From assembly GCF_900111025.1 (NCBI RefSeq), contig NZ_FOFN01000005.1, positions 62,001 through 126,000 on the forward strand: 64,000 nucleotides of DNA. Reading direction: 5' to 3'. The position numbers and the translations under genes are program-made. This document shows, piece by piece, positions 9,529-19,130 of this stretch (the stretch's first letter is position 1; each line of letters starts with the position of its first letter). The notes under the pieces were generated by a model. It was not told the origin of the DNA. It saw only the letters and a list, made by a program, of their open reading frames with translations, and did not search any database. Source of the stretch: Hyunsoonleella jejuensis (lineage in GTDB: Bacteria > Bacteroidota > Bacteroidia > Flavobacteriales > Flavobacteriaceae).

Positions 9529-11166
9529 TTGAAAAATCTTCTTCTGATATTCTCGCTTATTTTATGTTTTAATCCTGTATTTTCTTCTAATCAGCTAGAC
9601 TCCTTACTTCAAAAGTTAGAAGAGAACATGAAGCGACGAACCATCTACGACACCACTAAAGAAGTAAGAATTACTAATTTAAAAAAGCTATTAGAGGAAC
9701 CAAACGCAACTCTTGAAAACAAGTATTTTATTCTAAGCAAAATCATTTCAGAATATGAAAAGTATAGTTTTGACAATGCTCTTTTATATATAGAAAGGAG
9801 TATAGAGATAGCAAAAAAACTAAACGATACTAGCTTAGTAAAGGAGTCCAAATTAAAACTATCCAAACTATTAGTAACATCCGGAAGATACAAAGAGGCC
9901 ATTGATGTTTTGAATGAAATTCAAAGATCTCAGCTCCCAGAAAATCTTCTCAACTTATACTATTTGAATTTAAAAGAGAGTTATTCAGGACTTAATTTTT
10001 ATTCAACTGTAAAAACGAATAAAGAGGACTACTCTAAATTATATGCAGTTTACCAAGATTCACTATTACAAAGGCTGAGCCCGAATTCTGATGAATCTCT
10101 TGCCCTTGTAGAAAAAGGCTATAGAGATGAAAGAAACATTAATAAAGCCTTAGAAATTAATTCTAAACGCTTATCTCAAGTAGACATGGCGACACCCCAA
10201 TATTCACAAATAACCTTTGAAAGAGCGTTACTTTACGAATTGGACAAAAATACCCAAGAACAAAAAAAGTTTTTAACATTATCAGCTATATCAGACATTC
10301 AAGCCTCTGTAAAAGATAATGCCTCATTAACAGAACTTGCCATGATTTTTTTTAAAGAAGGTGATATAGAAAGAGCACATAAATATATAGACTTTTCTGT
10401 TGAAGATGCAGAGTTTTACAACTCTAGATTGCGTTATACAAACATTTCGAACAAGTTATCGGTTATATCGAAAGCTTACGAAGCTAAAAGTTTCGAACAG
10501 AAAACAGAGTTGAAAAAACTACTCATCTTTATTAGTGTTCTGGTATTGTTTTTATTAGTTACAATTATATATATATACAGACAGATAAAGAGACTATCAG
10601 CGGCACGTAAAGACCTAAAAAACGCAAACAATAAATTACAAGACCTTAACGAACAATTAAGCCTGAGTAATGAAGACCTTAGCAGATTATATAATGAACT
10701 TTCAGATTCAGATAGGGTAAAAGAACAATATATAGGCACCTTCCTAAATCTATATTCAGACTACATCAATAAACTAGACACCTATCGTAAGATGGTTAGG
10801 AAATATATCGTTTCTAATAAAACAAATGCTTTACTAGAACTCACAAAATCCAAACAACTAATAGAAAACGAACTCAATATTTTTTATGAAAATTTTGATA
10901 AATCGTTTCTGCACATATACCCTGATTTTGTCGAAAAATTAAATACACTACTTAAAGACGAAGAAAAATTAATAGTAAAAGATGAACAAGCCTTAAATAC
11001 AGAATTAAGAATATTTGCCTTAATACGGTTGGGTATTACCAATAGTTCTAAAATATCCAAAATTTTGCGCTATTCAGTAAATACCATATATAACTACAGA
11101 GTTAAAGTTAAAAATAGTGCCAAAGACCGAAACACTTTTGAGGATTCCGTTAGAAAGATATCTTAA
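9529..11166 (+). CDS. Membrane-spanning TPR/HTH regulator of the adjacent glycan locus (SusR-like, DUF6377-type)
   Basis: Predicted one-component sensor-activator in the inner membrane. Layout of the 545 residues: signal peptide (1-20); a periplasmic all-alpha TPR-like region (about 25-320); one transmembrane helix (about 328-348, LLIFISVLVLFLLVTIIYIY); a cytoplasmic coiled coil (about 352-405); and a C-terminal helix-turn-helix (about 485-540) containing ELRIFALIRLGITNSSKISK and YSVNTIYNYRVKVKNSA, a LuxR-like pattern. This arrangement matches Bacteroidetes SusR-like regulators, in which a periplasmic oligosaccharide signal activates the neighbouring SusC/D operon. Translation appears to start at TTG (9529), since the signal peptide begins there and a strong promoter lies just upstream. 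It precedes the SusC gene by 276 bases in the same direction. The ligand is not predictable. Confidence 0.82.
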   Translation: MKNLLLIFSLILCFNPVFSSNQLDSLLQKLEENMKRRTIYDTTKEVRITNLKKLLEEPNATLENKYFILSKIISEYEKYSFDNALLYIERSIEIAKKLNDTSLVKESKLKLSKLLVTSGRYKEAIDVLNEIQRSQLPENLLNLYYLNLKESYSGLNFYSTVKTNKEDYSKLYAVYQDSLLQRLSPNSDESLALVEKGYRDERNINKALEINSKRLSQVDMATPQYSQITFERALLYELDKNTQEQKKFLTLSAISDIQASVKDNASLTELAMIFFKEGDIERAHKYIDFSVEDAEFYNSRLRYTNISNKLSVISKAYEAKSFEQKTELKKLLIFISVLVLFLLVTIIYIYRQIKRLSAARKDLKNANNKLQDLNEQLSLSNEDLSRLYNELSDSDRVKEQYIGTFLNLYSDYINKLDTYRKMVRKYIVSNKTNALLELTKSKQLIENELNIFYENFDKSFLHIYPDFVEKLNTLLKDEEKLIVKDEQALNTELRIFALIRLGITNSSKISKILRYSVNTIYNYRVKVKNSAKDRNTFEDSVRKIS

Positions 11167-11350
11167 TTTTAAAAATATCTTATTTTTTTAATAAAAAACT
11201 ATTATTTTGAAATAAATATAGTTTGTAAAACTATAAAATTAACACCATTTATCTACTTTTTTAATTATCTAAAATAAATTTAAACTACTGAATTACATAG
11301 TTTTAACTTTATTTAATTGATGTTCATATCCACTTTTTCAATACTTAAGG

Positions 11351-11382
11351 TTGCTTTAAGCATCATATAAGTTTTAATTTTG
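11351..11382 (+). promoter_or_regulatory. Promoter of the SusC-SusD-GH30 operon
   Basis: TTG at 11351-11353, a 21-base spacer and TAATTTTG at 11375-11382 fit the Bacteroidetes promoter consensus. It leaves a leader of roughly 55 bases before the SusC start. The AT-rich 11167-11350 stretch upstream has no gene or clear terminator and is the likely binding region for the upstream regulator. Confidence 0.65.
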
Positions 11383-11442
11383 ACAAAAAGGTAAAAGGCG
11401 TTAGCTAAACCTTTAATTTTAACAACTTAACTAAATAAATAA

Positions 11443-14382
11443 ATGACAGCATTAAAGAAAAATTTTTTTCTGATTTTTCTTGTGCCTATATTATGTCTAG
11501 GGCAAGAAATAACTGTGAACGGAAAAGTAACAGGTAAATCAGGACAACCTATTCCAGGAGTTACAATTATTCTTAAAGGAACCACCTCAGGAACTACTAC
11601 AGATTTTGATGGGTTTTATGAATTAAGCGCTAATATAAATTCTGAATCCATATTGGTCTTTAGCTATATAGGGCTGAAAACCATAGAAGAAAAAATTAGT
11701 GGCAGAACTACCATTAATGTAACAATGGAGGAAAGTACCGAGGCATTAAAGGAAATTGTAGTTATTGGATATGGTGCACAACAGAAGAAAGACATAACAG
11801 GCTCTGTTGCGCAAATTAAATCAGAAGTTTTAGATAGTCGAAGCAACGCGCAAATAGGCTCTCTATTACAAGGTCAAGCAACAGGTGTAGAGGTATTGGC
11901 AAATTCTGGAAAGCCTTCTGCTGGTTTAAGCATTAGGATTAGAGGTACAAACTCCATAACTTCTGGTAGTGAGCCTTTATACGTCGTAGACGGTGTACCT
12001 ACAACAGATACCCGTTCTATAAATCCTGCAGACATTGAGTCAATTTCAGTGCTAAAAGATGCTTCATCCGCAGCAATATACGGTGCTCAAGGCGCCAATG
12101 GTGTTGTGCTTATTACAACCAAACGCGGTACAACTGAAAAAGCGAAATTAACTTTTGATACTTATTTAGGTATTTCCCAAGTATGGAATACGCTGCCAGT
12201 TTTAAACGGTGAGCAATACAGGGACTTAATGACTGAACTTGGCCAAACCACGGATTGGGATAGGTTCAATCAAAACACCGACTGGCAACAAGAAATATTT
12301 CAAAACGGAATTTCAAACAATTATCAGTTAGCCATGTCTGGGAGAAATGAGGGTTCCAACTATTATGTATCAGCTGGATATACCAATCAGGAAGGGGTTG
12401 TAAAAAGTTCTGAGCTTGAACGTTTCAACTTCAAAATTAACTTTGACCAAAAAATCAACGAGTGGTTAAAGGTTGGTACTAGAATAGCTTATACTCAATA
12501 CAGAGATGTAGATGTAAATGATAATAACGCTGTAAATCAAGGTGGTGTCTTATTAGGTGCACTTACCACACCCGCTAATATTGGCGTATTTAATGAAGAT
12601 GGTTCTTTCACCAGTAACCCTTTCCAAAACTGGGAAAACCCTTTAGCTTCAACAGATGGTTTAGATCGTGAGTTTAACAGCCAACGTTTTTTAGGTAACC
12701 TATATTTTGAAATAAAACCAATTAAGAATTTTACGTTCAAAACTAATGTTGGAATTGATAATAGTTTTGGTGTTTTTGATTCGTTTTTAGATCCATTTAG
12801 AACTGGTTTTGGTAGAGCTTTACAAGGTAGATCTATAAATAGCACTAACAAAAGCTCATACTACATTATAGAAAATACCTTATCTTATAACAACACAATA
12901 AATAATCACAAAATTGAGGCGTTGATTGGTTCTGTTAATCAAAAAAACAAATTTGAAAACAGCTACATTGAAACACGCAATTTTGCTAGTGCTACAGTTA
13001 CAACAGCTAATGGTGGTTCTGAAATTTTTGGTGCGACAGCAGATAAGGCAGAAAAAGCAAATTCATCTTTTTTAGGAAGATTGAACTATGCATACGAAGA
13101 CAAATACTTAGTTACTGCCAATTTTAGAGCTGACGGTTCAAGTGTTTTTGGTCCCAATAAGCGATGGGGTTATTTCCCTTCATTTTCTCTAGGTTGGCGA
13201 ATGTCGCAAGAAAATTTCTTAAAAGATTCCAAAACACTGAGTGACCTAAAATTACGTGCTGGTTGGGGTATTGTAGGTAATGATCAAATTCAGAATTACG
13301 CGTATTTAGGTCGTGTAGGAAGCGGTGCTAACTATCCTATAGGTGGCGTGGTACAACCTGGCACCTTCCCTGCTTCAATAGAAAACTTAGAACTAAAATG
13401 GGAAGAGTCCAATCAAACTAATGTTGGTATAGATGTTTCTCTATTCAATAACAAAGTGAATATTGTTGCAGATGCCTACATCAAAAGAACAAAAGATTTA
13501 TTATTTGATGCACCGTTACCAAATGCTACAGGTTTTACCGGTGCTATCCAAAATATTGGAGAGTTGGAAAATAAAGGAATTGAATTCAGCATTAGCACAC
13601 AAAATATTAATTCTGAAAATTTCAATTGGAACACTAATTTCAATATTTCATTCAACAGAAACGAAATTACTAGACTCGTGGACTCTGACGTGCTTCAGGG
13701 AGGCATTGCTGGAGGTCGCGGAGAAGCCGCTTTAATTAGAGAGGGTGAACCATTGGGGATTCTTTACGGTTATATATACGGCGGAGTAGATCCACAAACT
13801 GGAAATGCATTTTACTTAGACCGAAATGGAGTTTCTACATTTACACCTTCAGCAGATGATAGAACCATTATTGGTGATGCCAATCCAGACTTTACATATT
13901 CATTAACCAATAATCTTTCTTATAAAGGCTTTACCTTAATGATTTACTTGCAAGGTTCTCAAGGTAATGATATGTTGAATGCAACAAGAATTGAAACCGA
14001 AGGACTTATTGACCCAAAAAACCAATCTATTGCTGTTTTAGATAGATGGAGACAACCTGGAGATATTACAACAATTCCAAGAGCTGTTTTTGGTAATTCA
14101 GATAATTCGAGAGTATCAACACGTTTTATTGAAGATGCTTCCTATTTAAGAGTAAAAGCGCTTACCCTAGGCTATAACTTCCCTAAGAATATGTTAGATA
14201 AAATAAAACTAAGTGCTCTGAGACTTTATGTTACCGGTGAAAATCTATTAACCATTACTGATTACTCTGGTTTTGACCCAGAAGTAAATGCCTTTGGCGG
14301 TAGTAATACCATAAGAGGTATAGACTTTGGTACTTATCCGCAATCGAGAACCACGCTTTTTGGTTTAAGTGTTACTTTTTAA
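11443..14382 (+). CDS. SusC-like TonB-dependent outer-membrane transporter
   Basis: Outer-membrane channel importing oligosaccharides with TonB energy. Residues 1-21 are a signal peptide; 24-95 are the carboxypeptidase-D-like regulatory domain (VNGKVTGKSGQPIPGVTIILKGT); 105-230 are the plug, with VVIGYGAQQKKDITGSVAQI, the SusC-type GLSIRIRGTNSI and VLKDASSAAIYGAQGANGVVLITTKRG; the remainder is the barrel, ending in the aromatic LFGLSVTF. At 979 residues the protein is full length. It is followed 11 bases later by SusD, the normal pairing. The near-consensus promoter upstream and the divergent-free location behind the SusR-like gene suggest substrate induction. Substrate inferred as beta-glucan from the GH30 genes downstream. 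Confidence 0.96.
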   Translation: MTALKKNFFLIFLVPILCLGQEITVNGKVTGKSGQPIPGVTIILKGTTSGTTTDFDGFYELSANINSESILVFSYIGLKTIEEKISGRTTINVTMEESTEALKEIVVIGYGAQQKKDITGSVAQIKSEVLDSRSNAQIGSLLQGQATGVEVLANSGKPSAGLSIRIRGTNSITSGSEPLYVVDGVPTTDTRSINPADIESISVLKDASSAAIYGAQGANGVVLITTKRGTTEKAKLTFDTYLGISQVWNTLPVLNGEQYRDLMTELGQTTDWDRFNQNTDWQQEIFQNGISNNYQLAMSGRNEGSNYYVSAGYTNQEGVVKSSELERFNFKINFDQKINEWLKVGTRIAYTQYRDVDVNDNNAVNQGGVLLGALTTPANIGVFNEDGSFTSNPFQNWENPLASTDGLDREFNSQRFLGNLYFEIKPIKNFTFKTNVGIDNSFGVFDSFLDPFRTGFGRALQGRSINSTNKSSYYIIENTLSYNNTINNHKIEALIGSVNQKNKFENSYIETRNFASATVTTANGGSEIFGATADKAEKANSSFLGRLNYAYEDKYLVTANFRADGSSVFGPNKRWGYFPSFSLGWRMSQENFLKDSKTLSDLKLRAGWGIVGNDQIQNYAYLGRVGSGANYPIGGVVQPGTFPASIENLELKWEESNQTNVGIDVSLFNNKVNIVADAYIKRTKDLLFDAPLPNATGFTGAIQNIGELENKGIEFSISTQNINSENFNWNTNFNISFNRNEITRLVDSDVLQGGIAGGRGEAALIREGEPLGILYGYIYGGVDPQTGNAFYLDRNGVSTFTPSADDRTIIGDANPDFTYSLTNNLSYKGFTLMIYLQGSQGNDMLNATRIETEGLIDPKNQSIAVLDRWRQPGDITTIPRAVFGNSDNSRVSTRFIEDASYLRVKALTLGYNFPKNMLDKIKLSALRLYVTGENLLTITDYSGFDPEVNAFGGSNTIRGIDFGTYPQSRTTLFGLSVTF

Positions 14383-14393
14383 AAAATTCAACT

Positions 14394-15857
14394 ATGAAAC
14401 TAAATAAAATTTTATTAATAACTTTAAGTCTCGCTCTTTTTACAAACTGCGAAGATTTTTTAGACCTTACTCCTATTTCGGAGGAAACAAGTGCAGATGC
14501 CTATGATAATGCATCACAAATTGAGGCGGCACTTACTGGAGCTTACGAATCGTTTCAATCTTCAGAATATTATGTATGGGATAATTTATTATTCCAAGAC
14601 ATGCGCGCAGATAATAACTATGCAGGTGGAGACAATCCGGAAATTTTTGCCATCGATTTCTTAAATATAACACCAACGCATTCAAGACTTTTTACACATT
14701 GGTCCAACATTTATAATGCCATTTCTAAAGCGAATGTCGTTTTAGAGCGTGTTGATGGAATAAACGATCCACAATTAACCAATGAAAGAAAAGCACAAAT
14801 TAGAGGTGAGGCTTTATTTTTAAGATCTTACCATTACTTTACTTTAGCAAAACTTTGGGGAAGTGTTCCGTTAATAACGGCATCGATAAAGGCAACTACA
14901 CCGGAAAGTGTGAATATTCCTAAATCACCTATTGAAGATATCTATGCTCAAATTACAGCAGATTTAGAATTGGCAGCTACATTGCTTCCAGATACTTACG
15001 GCAATAATTCAATAACCAAAGCCAGAGCTACTTCTGGTGCCGCTCATGCCCTAGCTGCTAAGGCTTATGCACAACAACCAAATCCTGATTATAATGCTGT
15101 TTTAGATCATATAACTGAAGTTGAAAATAGCGCTGCGAATTACAGTTTAATTAATTATAGTCAACTTTTTGATGGTAATAACCCTAACAATGCTGAATCT
15201 ATAATAGAAGTTCAATATTTAGGTGGAAACGAAGGTAATTTTGGTCCGCAGTTATTGTTACCACCTTCCATTAGTGGCGATACATGGAGAAAATTTGTAA
15301 CACCATCGGTGGATATTGTTAACGCATTTGATGCCGAGGGAGATGTGGTTAGAAAAAATGCATCCATACTTTTTGAGGAAGTACAATGGGTTGATGAGTA
15401 TTGGGGAAATGCAGCCGGAAGTACGATCCCTTTTGGTTATAAATGGAAAAATGCCAGTGGATTTGCAAGTGCAGATAACACATATTTAATAAGATATGGG
15501 GATATTGTACTACTTAAAGCAGAGGCCTTAAACGAATTAGATCAGCTAGAAGCAGCCGCCACTGAAGTTAATAGAATTAGAAGCAGAGCACAACTACCAG
15601 ATCTAACCGATGCCCAAAAAAGCTCTAAAGCTATATTGAAACAAAATATACTAAAGGAGCGTCGCCTTGAACTTTTTCTAGAAGGTCAGAGATGGGATGA
15701 TTTAGTGCGCTACGGACAAATTGTATCAACCATGAACAACTTAGTTGAAATCGATTTACGTACCAACACACCTGTAAACTATAATATGACAGAAGCTAAA
15801 ATATTTCTACCAATTCCTCAACAGGAATTAGATAGAAATCCAGCTTTAACACCTTAA
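14394..15857 (+). CDS. SusD-like surface glycan-binding lipoprotein
   Basis: Lid and binding partner of the preceding SusC. The 487 residues begin with a signal peptide and the lipobox FTNC (Cys20), followed by EDFLDLTP, the usual SusD start. Visible hallmarks are the TPR helices (IRGEALFLRSYHYFTLAKLWG near residues 138-158), the LLKAEALNELDQLEAAATEVNRIR helix split across 373-397, and the RRLELFLEGQRWDDLVRYG segment preceding the C-terminal LPIPQQELDRNPALTP. Complete and well preserved; no unusual features. The following lipoprotein starts 12 bases downstream. Confidence 0.95.
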   Translation: MKLNKILLITLSLALFTNCEDFLDLTPISEETSADAYDNASQIEAALTGAYESFQSSEYYVWDNLLFQDMRADNNYAGGDNPEIFAIDFLNITPTHSRLFTHWSNIYNAISKANVVLERVDGINDPQLTNERKAQIRGEALFLRSYHYFTLAKLWGSVPLITASIKATTPESVNIPKSPIEDIYAQITADLELAATLLPDTYGNNSITKARATSGAAHALAAKAYAQQPNPDYNAVLDHITEVENSAANYSLINYSQLFDGNNPNNAESIIEVQYLGGNEGNFGPQLLLPPSISGDTWRKFVTPSVDIVNAFDAEGDVVRKNASILFEEVQWVDEYWGNAAGSTIPFGYKWKNASGFASADNTYLIRYGDIVLLKAEALNELDQLEAAATEVNRIRSRAQLPDLTDAQKSSKAILKQNILKERRLELFLEGQRWDDLVRYGQIVSTMNNLVEIDLRTNTPVNYNMTEAKIFLPIPQQELDRNPALTP

Positions 15858-15869
15858 AATAAATTGATT

Positions 15870-17621
15870 ATGAAAAGATTAGTGAAAAAACTGCTGTTCC
15901 TTGTTTCCGTAACCTTAGTTGTACTGGCTTGCGAAACTGAAAATAATTTACAGCCTGAAGGGCTTTGGGAACTTAGTAACCCAACTATTGCATTACCAAG
16001 TGATGATTTAATTGTACTAGATGAAACCACTCCTAATAACATTATAACCTTTGGGTGGGAGCCGGCAACATCCTCGGCCAACTATATAGTAAGCTACAAA
16101 GTAGTAGTTGATACACTTGGCAGTTCCTCTTTTGATACACCTATTTTAGAATTAACACCTTCAAATAGCGGTAAAGACCTATCAGCTTCAGTCTCGTATC
16201 AAGCCATCGATGAAGCCCTATCATTCGCAGGATACCCTGCAAATACCAATGTAGAACTCACTTGGGCTGTTATTGCCAGCAGCATCAATAAAACTTCGAG
16301 TGATGTAAAAGACATCACTATTAAGCGTTTTGAAAATGAAATAATTCCTGATAGGTTATTTATGTCTGGAACAGCTACGGAAAACAACAATAATTTATCA
16401 GAAGCTATTCCTTTAAGACGTTTGAACGATTCTAATGGTGAGCCTTCAAACGTGTACGAGATTTATACAAGTTTAAAGGCAGGAAGTACTTTTAAATTTT
16501 TTAGCGAGCAATCCCTACCCGCATTAGTATATGGTGGAGGTGCAACCGAAGGTAGTATTGAAAAGTCTGGAGCGCCTATTTCTGTAGCACAAGACGGACA
16601 ATATCGCGTTAAAATAGACTTAGACAATAGCACCTATTCACTTTTAAAAATTGAACGTTGGAATATGAAAGGCAGCCCCATAATTGGTGGCTGGGGAAGC
16701 GATGAACCTTTGGAATATATAGGTGCTGGTGTTTGGCAGGCTTCCATTCAGTTGGTGAGTACCGGTGGCTTTTTATTTAGGGCAGATGTAGATGGTTCTG
16801 GTTATTGGGATCATTTGTTGAAGCGTGTTGTTGGAACTACCAATACACTCATTATGGAATCGGATGCAGGTAATCAAGGCGTGAGTTTTGAAGATATCCC
16901 TTCTGAACAATTGGGCACCTTATTAGTTACTTTAAATCTTTCTGCAAATGCATACACCTATACTATAGAAAAAGATCCGAACGCTGCAGAGCCTATTGAA
17001 ACACCAAATTCGTTGTATTTATTTAACAACAATACACTTGTTGGGGAACTTACTAAAGATGGAGATGTTTTTAGAACCGATAACTACATCGCATTGCAAA
17101 GTGGAGATCAAATAACTCTAAATACAGCTTCAGATGCCTCTGGAGACAGCTTTACCGCCTTTGAAGCTATTGGAGCAACAGATGCACCAGATGGTATTAA
17201 TGTGAGCGAAAGCCCAAATTTAAGTGAAGCAACCGGTGCTATAAATGTAGAAAGAGACCAAGCTTATAAATTCACAATTGATTTTGCAAACGCAAAATTA
17301 CAATGGAATTACTACAATATTTTCCTATTCCATTGGGATGAGATCAACCAAAAGTGGGATGATCGTAATGAGTTTTTAATGACCTATCAACATCCTTATA
17401 AATTTACAACCACGGTAAGTTTAAGTGCTAATTTCGATATGAAGTTTATATCACCATGGGATAACGATTTTGGCTCAGAATCACCAACTGATCTTTCAGG
17501 AAACCTAACCAACAAAGGCGGTTCTAACATTAGAAACATTGATAATGATGGCAATTACCAAGTTAATATTGAAATAGCGCCTGATTTTTCTGCAGGAACT
17601 TACGAATACATTAGACAATAA
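15870..17621 (+). CDS. SusE-like surface glycan-binding lipoprotein of the GH30 locus
   Basis: The ATG at 15870 is preferred over a TTG six bases upstream, because it gives the compact signal peptide MKRLVKKLLFLVSVTLVVLAC with lipobox VLAC. An Ig-like SusE N-terminal domain spans about 25-165. Three or four beta-rich modules follow, each of roughly 100 residues, with Trp-containing strands such as RWNMKGSPIIGGWG and FLFHWDEINQKWDD that could stack on sugars. It shows no close similarity to the two SusE/F proteins of the upstream starch locus beyond the N-terminal fold. Position between SusD and GH30 is standard for a surface glycan-binding protein that captures the polymer. Assignment to the SusE group is by architecture and context. 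Confidence 0.78.
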   Translation: MKRLVKKLLFLVSVTLVVLACETENNLQPEGLWELSNPTIALPSDDLIVLDETTPNNIITFGWEPATSSANYIVSYKVVVDTLGSSSFDTPILELTPSNSGKDLSASVSYQAIDEALSFAGYPANTNVELTWAVIASSINKTSSDVKDITIKRFENEIIPDRLFMSGTATENNNNLSEAIPLRRLNDSNGEPSNVYEIYTSLKAGSTFKFFSEQSLPALVYGGGATEGSIEKSGAPISVAQDGQYRVKIDLDNSTYSLLKIERWNMKGSPIIGGWGSDEPLEYIGAGVWQASIQLVSTGGFLFRADVDGSGYWDHLLKRVVGTTNTLIMESDAGNQGVSFEDIPSEQLGTLLVTLNLSANAYTYTIEKDPNAAEPIETPNSLYLFNNNTLVGELTKDGDVFRTDNYIALQSGDQITLNTASDASGDSFTAFEAIGATDAPDGINVSESPNLSEATGAINVERDQAYKFTIDFANAKLQWNYYNIFLFHWDEINQKWDDRNEFLMTYQHPYKFTTTVSLSANFDMKFISPWDNDFGSESPTDLSGNLTNKGGSNIRNIDNDGNYQVNIEIAPDFSAGTYEYIRQ

Positions 17622-17653
17622 AAATTAAAGCTGATAAAACTTTTATTATAATT

Positions 17654-19114
17654 ATGAAAAAGATAACTTATAAAATCATTAAAAGAAGTTTTTTGGTTTT
17701 TATTATAATAAACTCATTTTTTGGTTGCCATAGCTGTCAATCAAATGATGATGGAGTTACTGAAGTTAAACCACCCGTTACTCCAGAAACTGTAAATGTG
17801 GATTTTTATCTTACAAAAGCAGATCAATCTGTTTTATTCAAAAAACAAGAAACTGGAGTCTCTGCTTTTAATGATAATTCAGGCTTCACCATAAATGTTA
17901 ATAGTAACCGAACCTACCAAGAGATGGATGGGTTTGGTTACTCCTTAACCGGGGGAAGCGCCCTACACATAAATAATTTGCCCACTTCTATCAGAAGTAG
18001 TTTATTAAACGAACTTTTTAAATGGGATAATAACAATATTGGTGTTAGCTACTTAAGAATAAGCATTGGCGCTTCAGATTTAGACGTCGCTCCTTTTTCA
18101 TATAACGATTTGCCTCCTGGTGAAACAGATGTTGATATGACTAAATTTTCTATTAATAAGGATAAAGAAAATTTAATTCCAGTATTAAAAGAAATACTAG
18201 CTATCAACCCAAACATCAAAATTATGGGCTCTCCTTGGTCGCCTCCTTCTTGGATGAAAACCAATCAAGCCCCAAAAGGAGGTAGTTTAAAACCAGAATA
18301 TTACGGTGCCTATGCCAAGTATTTTGTAAAATACATTCAAGCTATGGCTGCCGAGGGCATTACTATTGATGTCATTACCGTTCAAAACGAACCTTTACAT
18401 GGTGGTAACAACCCTAGCTTAGTTATGCAAGCTTCAGAACAAGCTGATTTTGTAAAAAACCACTTAGGACCAGCATTTGAATTGGCTGGAATAAACACTA
18501 AAATTGTTATTTACGACCATAATGCAGATAGAACAGATTACCCTATTTCGATTTTAAACGATCCTGATGCAAATAAATATATTGATGGCTCTGCATTTCA
18601 CCTTTATGCTGGAAGTATTAATAGTCTTAGTTTGGTACACAATGCACATCCAAACAAAAACTTATACTTTACCGAACAGTGGGTTGGTGCTAATGAACAA
18701 TTTCAAGACAATTTGAAATGGCACGCTAGAGAACTTATAATAGGCGCGTCTAGAAATTGGTGTAAAACGGTTTTAGAATGGAATTTAGCAGCAGATTCAA
18801 ATCAAGATCCGCATACCGATGGTGGCTGTACAGAGTGTTTAGGAGCTTTAACTATTGATGGTAATGCGGTTAAGAGAAACGTAGCCTATTACATTATTGC
18901 ACATGCCGCCAAATATGTGAGACCTGGTTCTGTGCGTATTGAATCTAATTTTTCAAATGAGCTGCCTAACGTAGCGTTCAGAACTCCAAATAATAAGGTT
19001 GTAGTAATTGTATTAAACAATACAGGTGCACGTAAAGAATTTAACATTAAAGTGGCAGAAAGTCCAATAACTACTTCACTAGAAGCAGGAGCATTAGGCA
19101 CTTTTGTTTGGTAA
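17654..19114 (+). CDS. GH30 family glycosidase, lipoprotein (probable endo-beta-1,6-glucanase type)
   Basis: Retaining beta-glycosidase with a TIM barrel plus side beta domain. Signal peptide residues 1-24 end near FFGC (with another Cys three residues on, HSCQS), so it should be lipid-anchored; a Pro/Thr linker follows. The family start QEMDGFGYSLTGGSA lies at about 94-108. The general acid/base is Glu246 in VQNEPLHGG and the nucleophile Glu341 in FTEQWVG. Between them is SPWSPPSWMKTN (about 194-205), a signature of the GH30 glucosylceramidase-like branch. The C-terminal beta strands end SLEAGALGTFVW. GH30 members in Bacteroidetes loci include endo-beta-1,6-glucanases, so pustulan-like glucan or beta-1,6-branched laminarin is plausible; other beta-linked substrates are not excluded. 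Confidence 0.88.
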   Translation: MKKITYKIIKRSFLVFIIINSFFGCHSCQSNDDGVTEVKPPVTPETVNVDFYLTKADQSVLFKKQETGVSAFNDNSGFTINVNSNRTYQEMDGFGYSLTGGSALHINNLPTSIRSSLLNELFKWDNNNIGVSYLRISIGASDLDVAPFSYNDLPPGETDVDMTKFSINKDKENLIPVLKEILAINPNIKIMGSPWSPPSWMKTNQAPKGGSLKPEYYGAYAKYFVKYIQAMAAEGITIDVITVQNEPLHGGNNPSLVMQASEQADFVKNHLGPAFELAGINTKIVIYDHNADRTDYPISILNDPDANKYIDGSAFHLYAGSINSLSLVHNAHPNKNLYFTEQWVGANEQFQDNLKWHARELIIGASRNWCKTVLEWNLAADSNQDPHTDGGCTECLGALTIDGNAVKRNVAYYIIAHAAKYVRPGSVRIESNFSNELPNVAFRTPNNKVVVIVLNNTGARKEFNIKVAESPITTSLEAGALGTFVW

Positions 19115-19130
19115 ATAAAACTAATTTATT

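Noticed and set aside
11167-11442. Riboswitch or small RNA upstream of SusC
   Set aside because: The stretch is very AT-rich and has no conserved core I can recognise; the only supported element is the promoter at 11351-11382.
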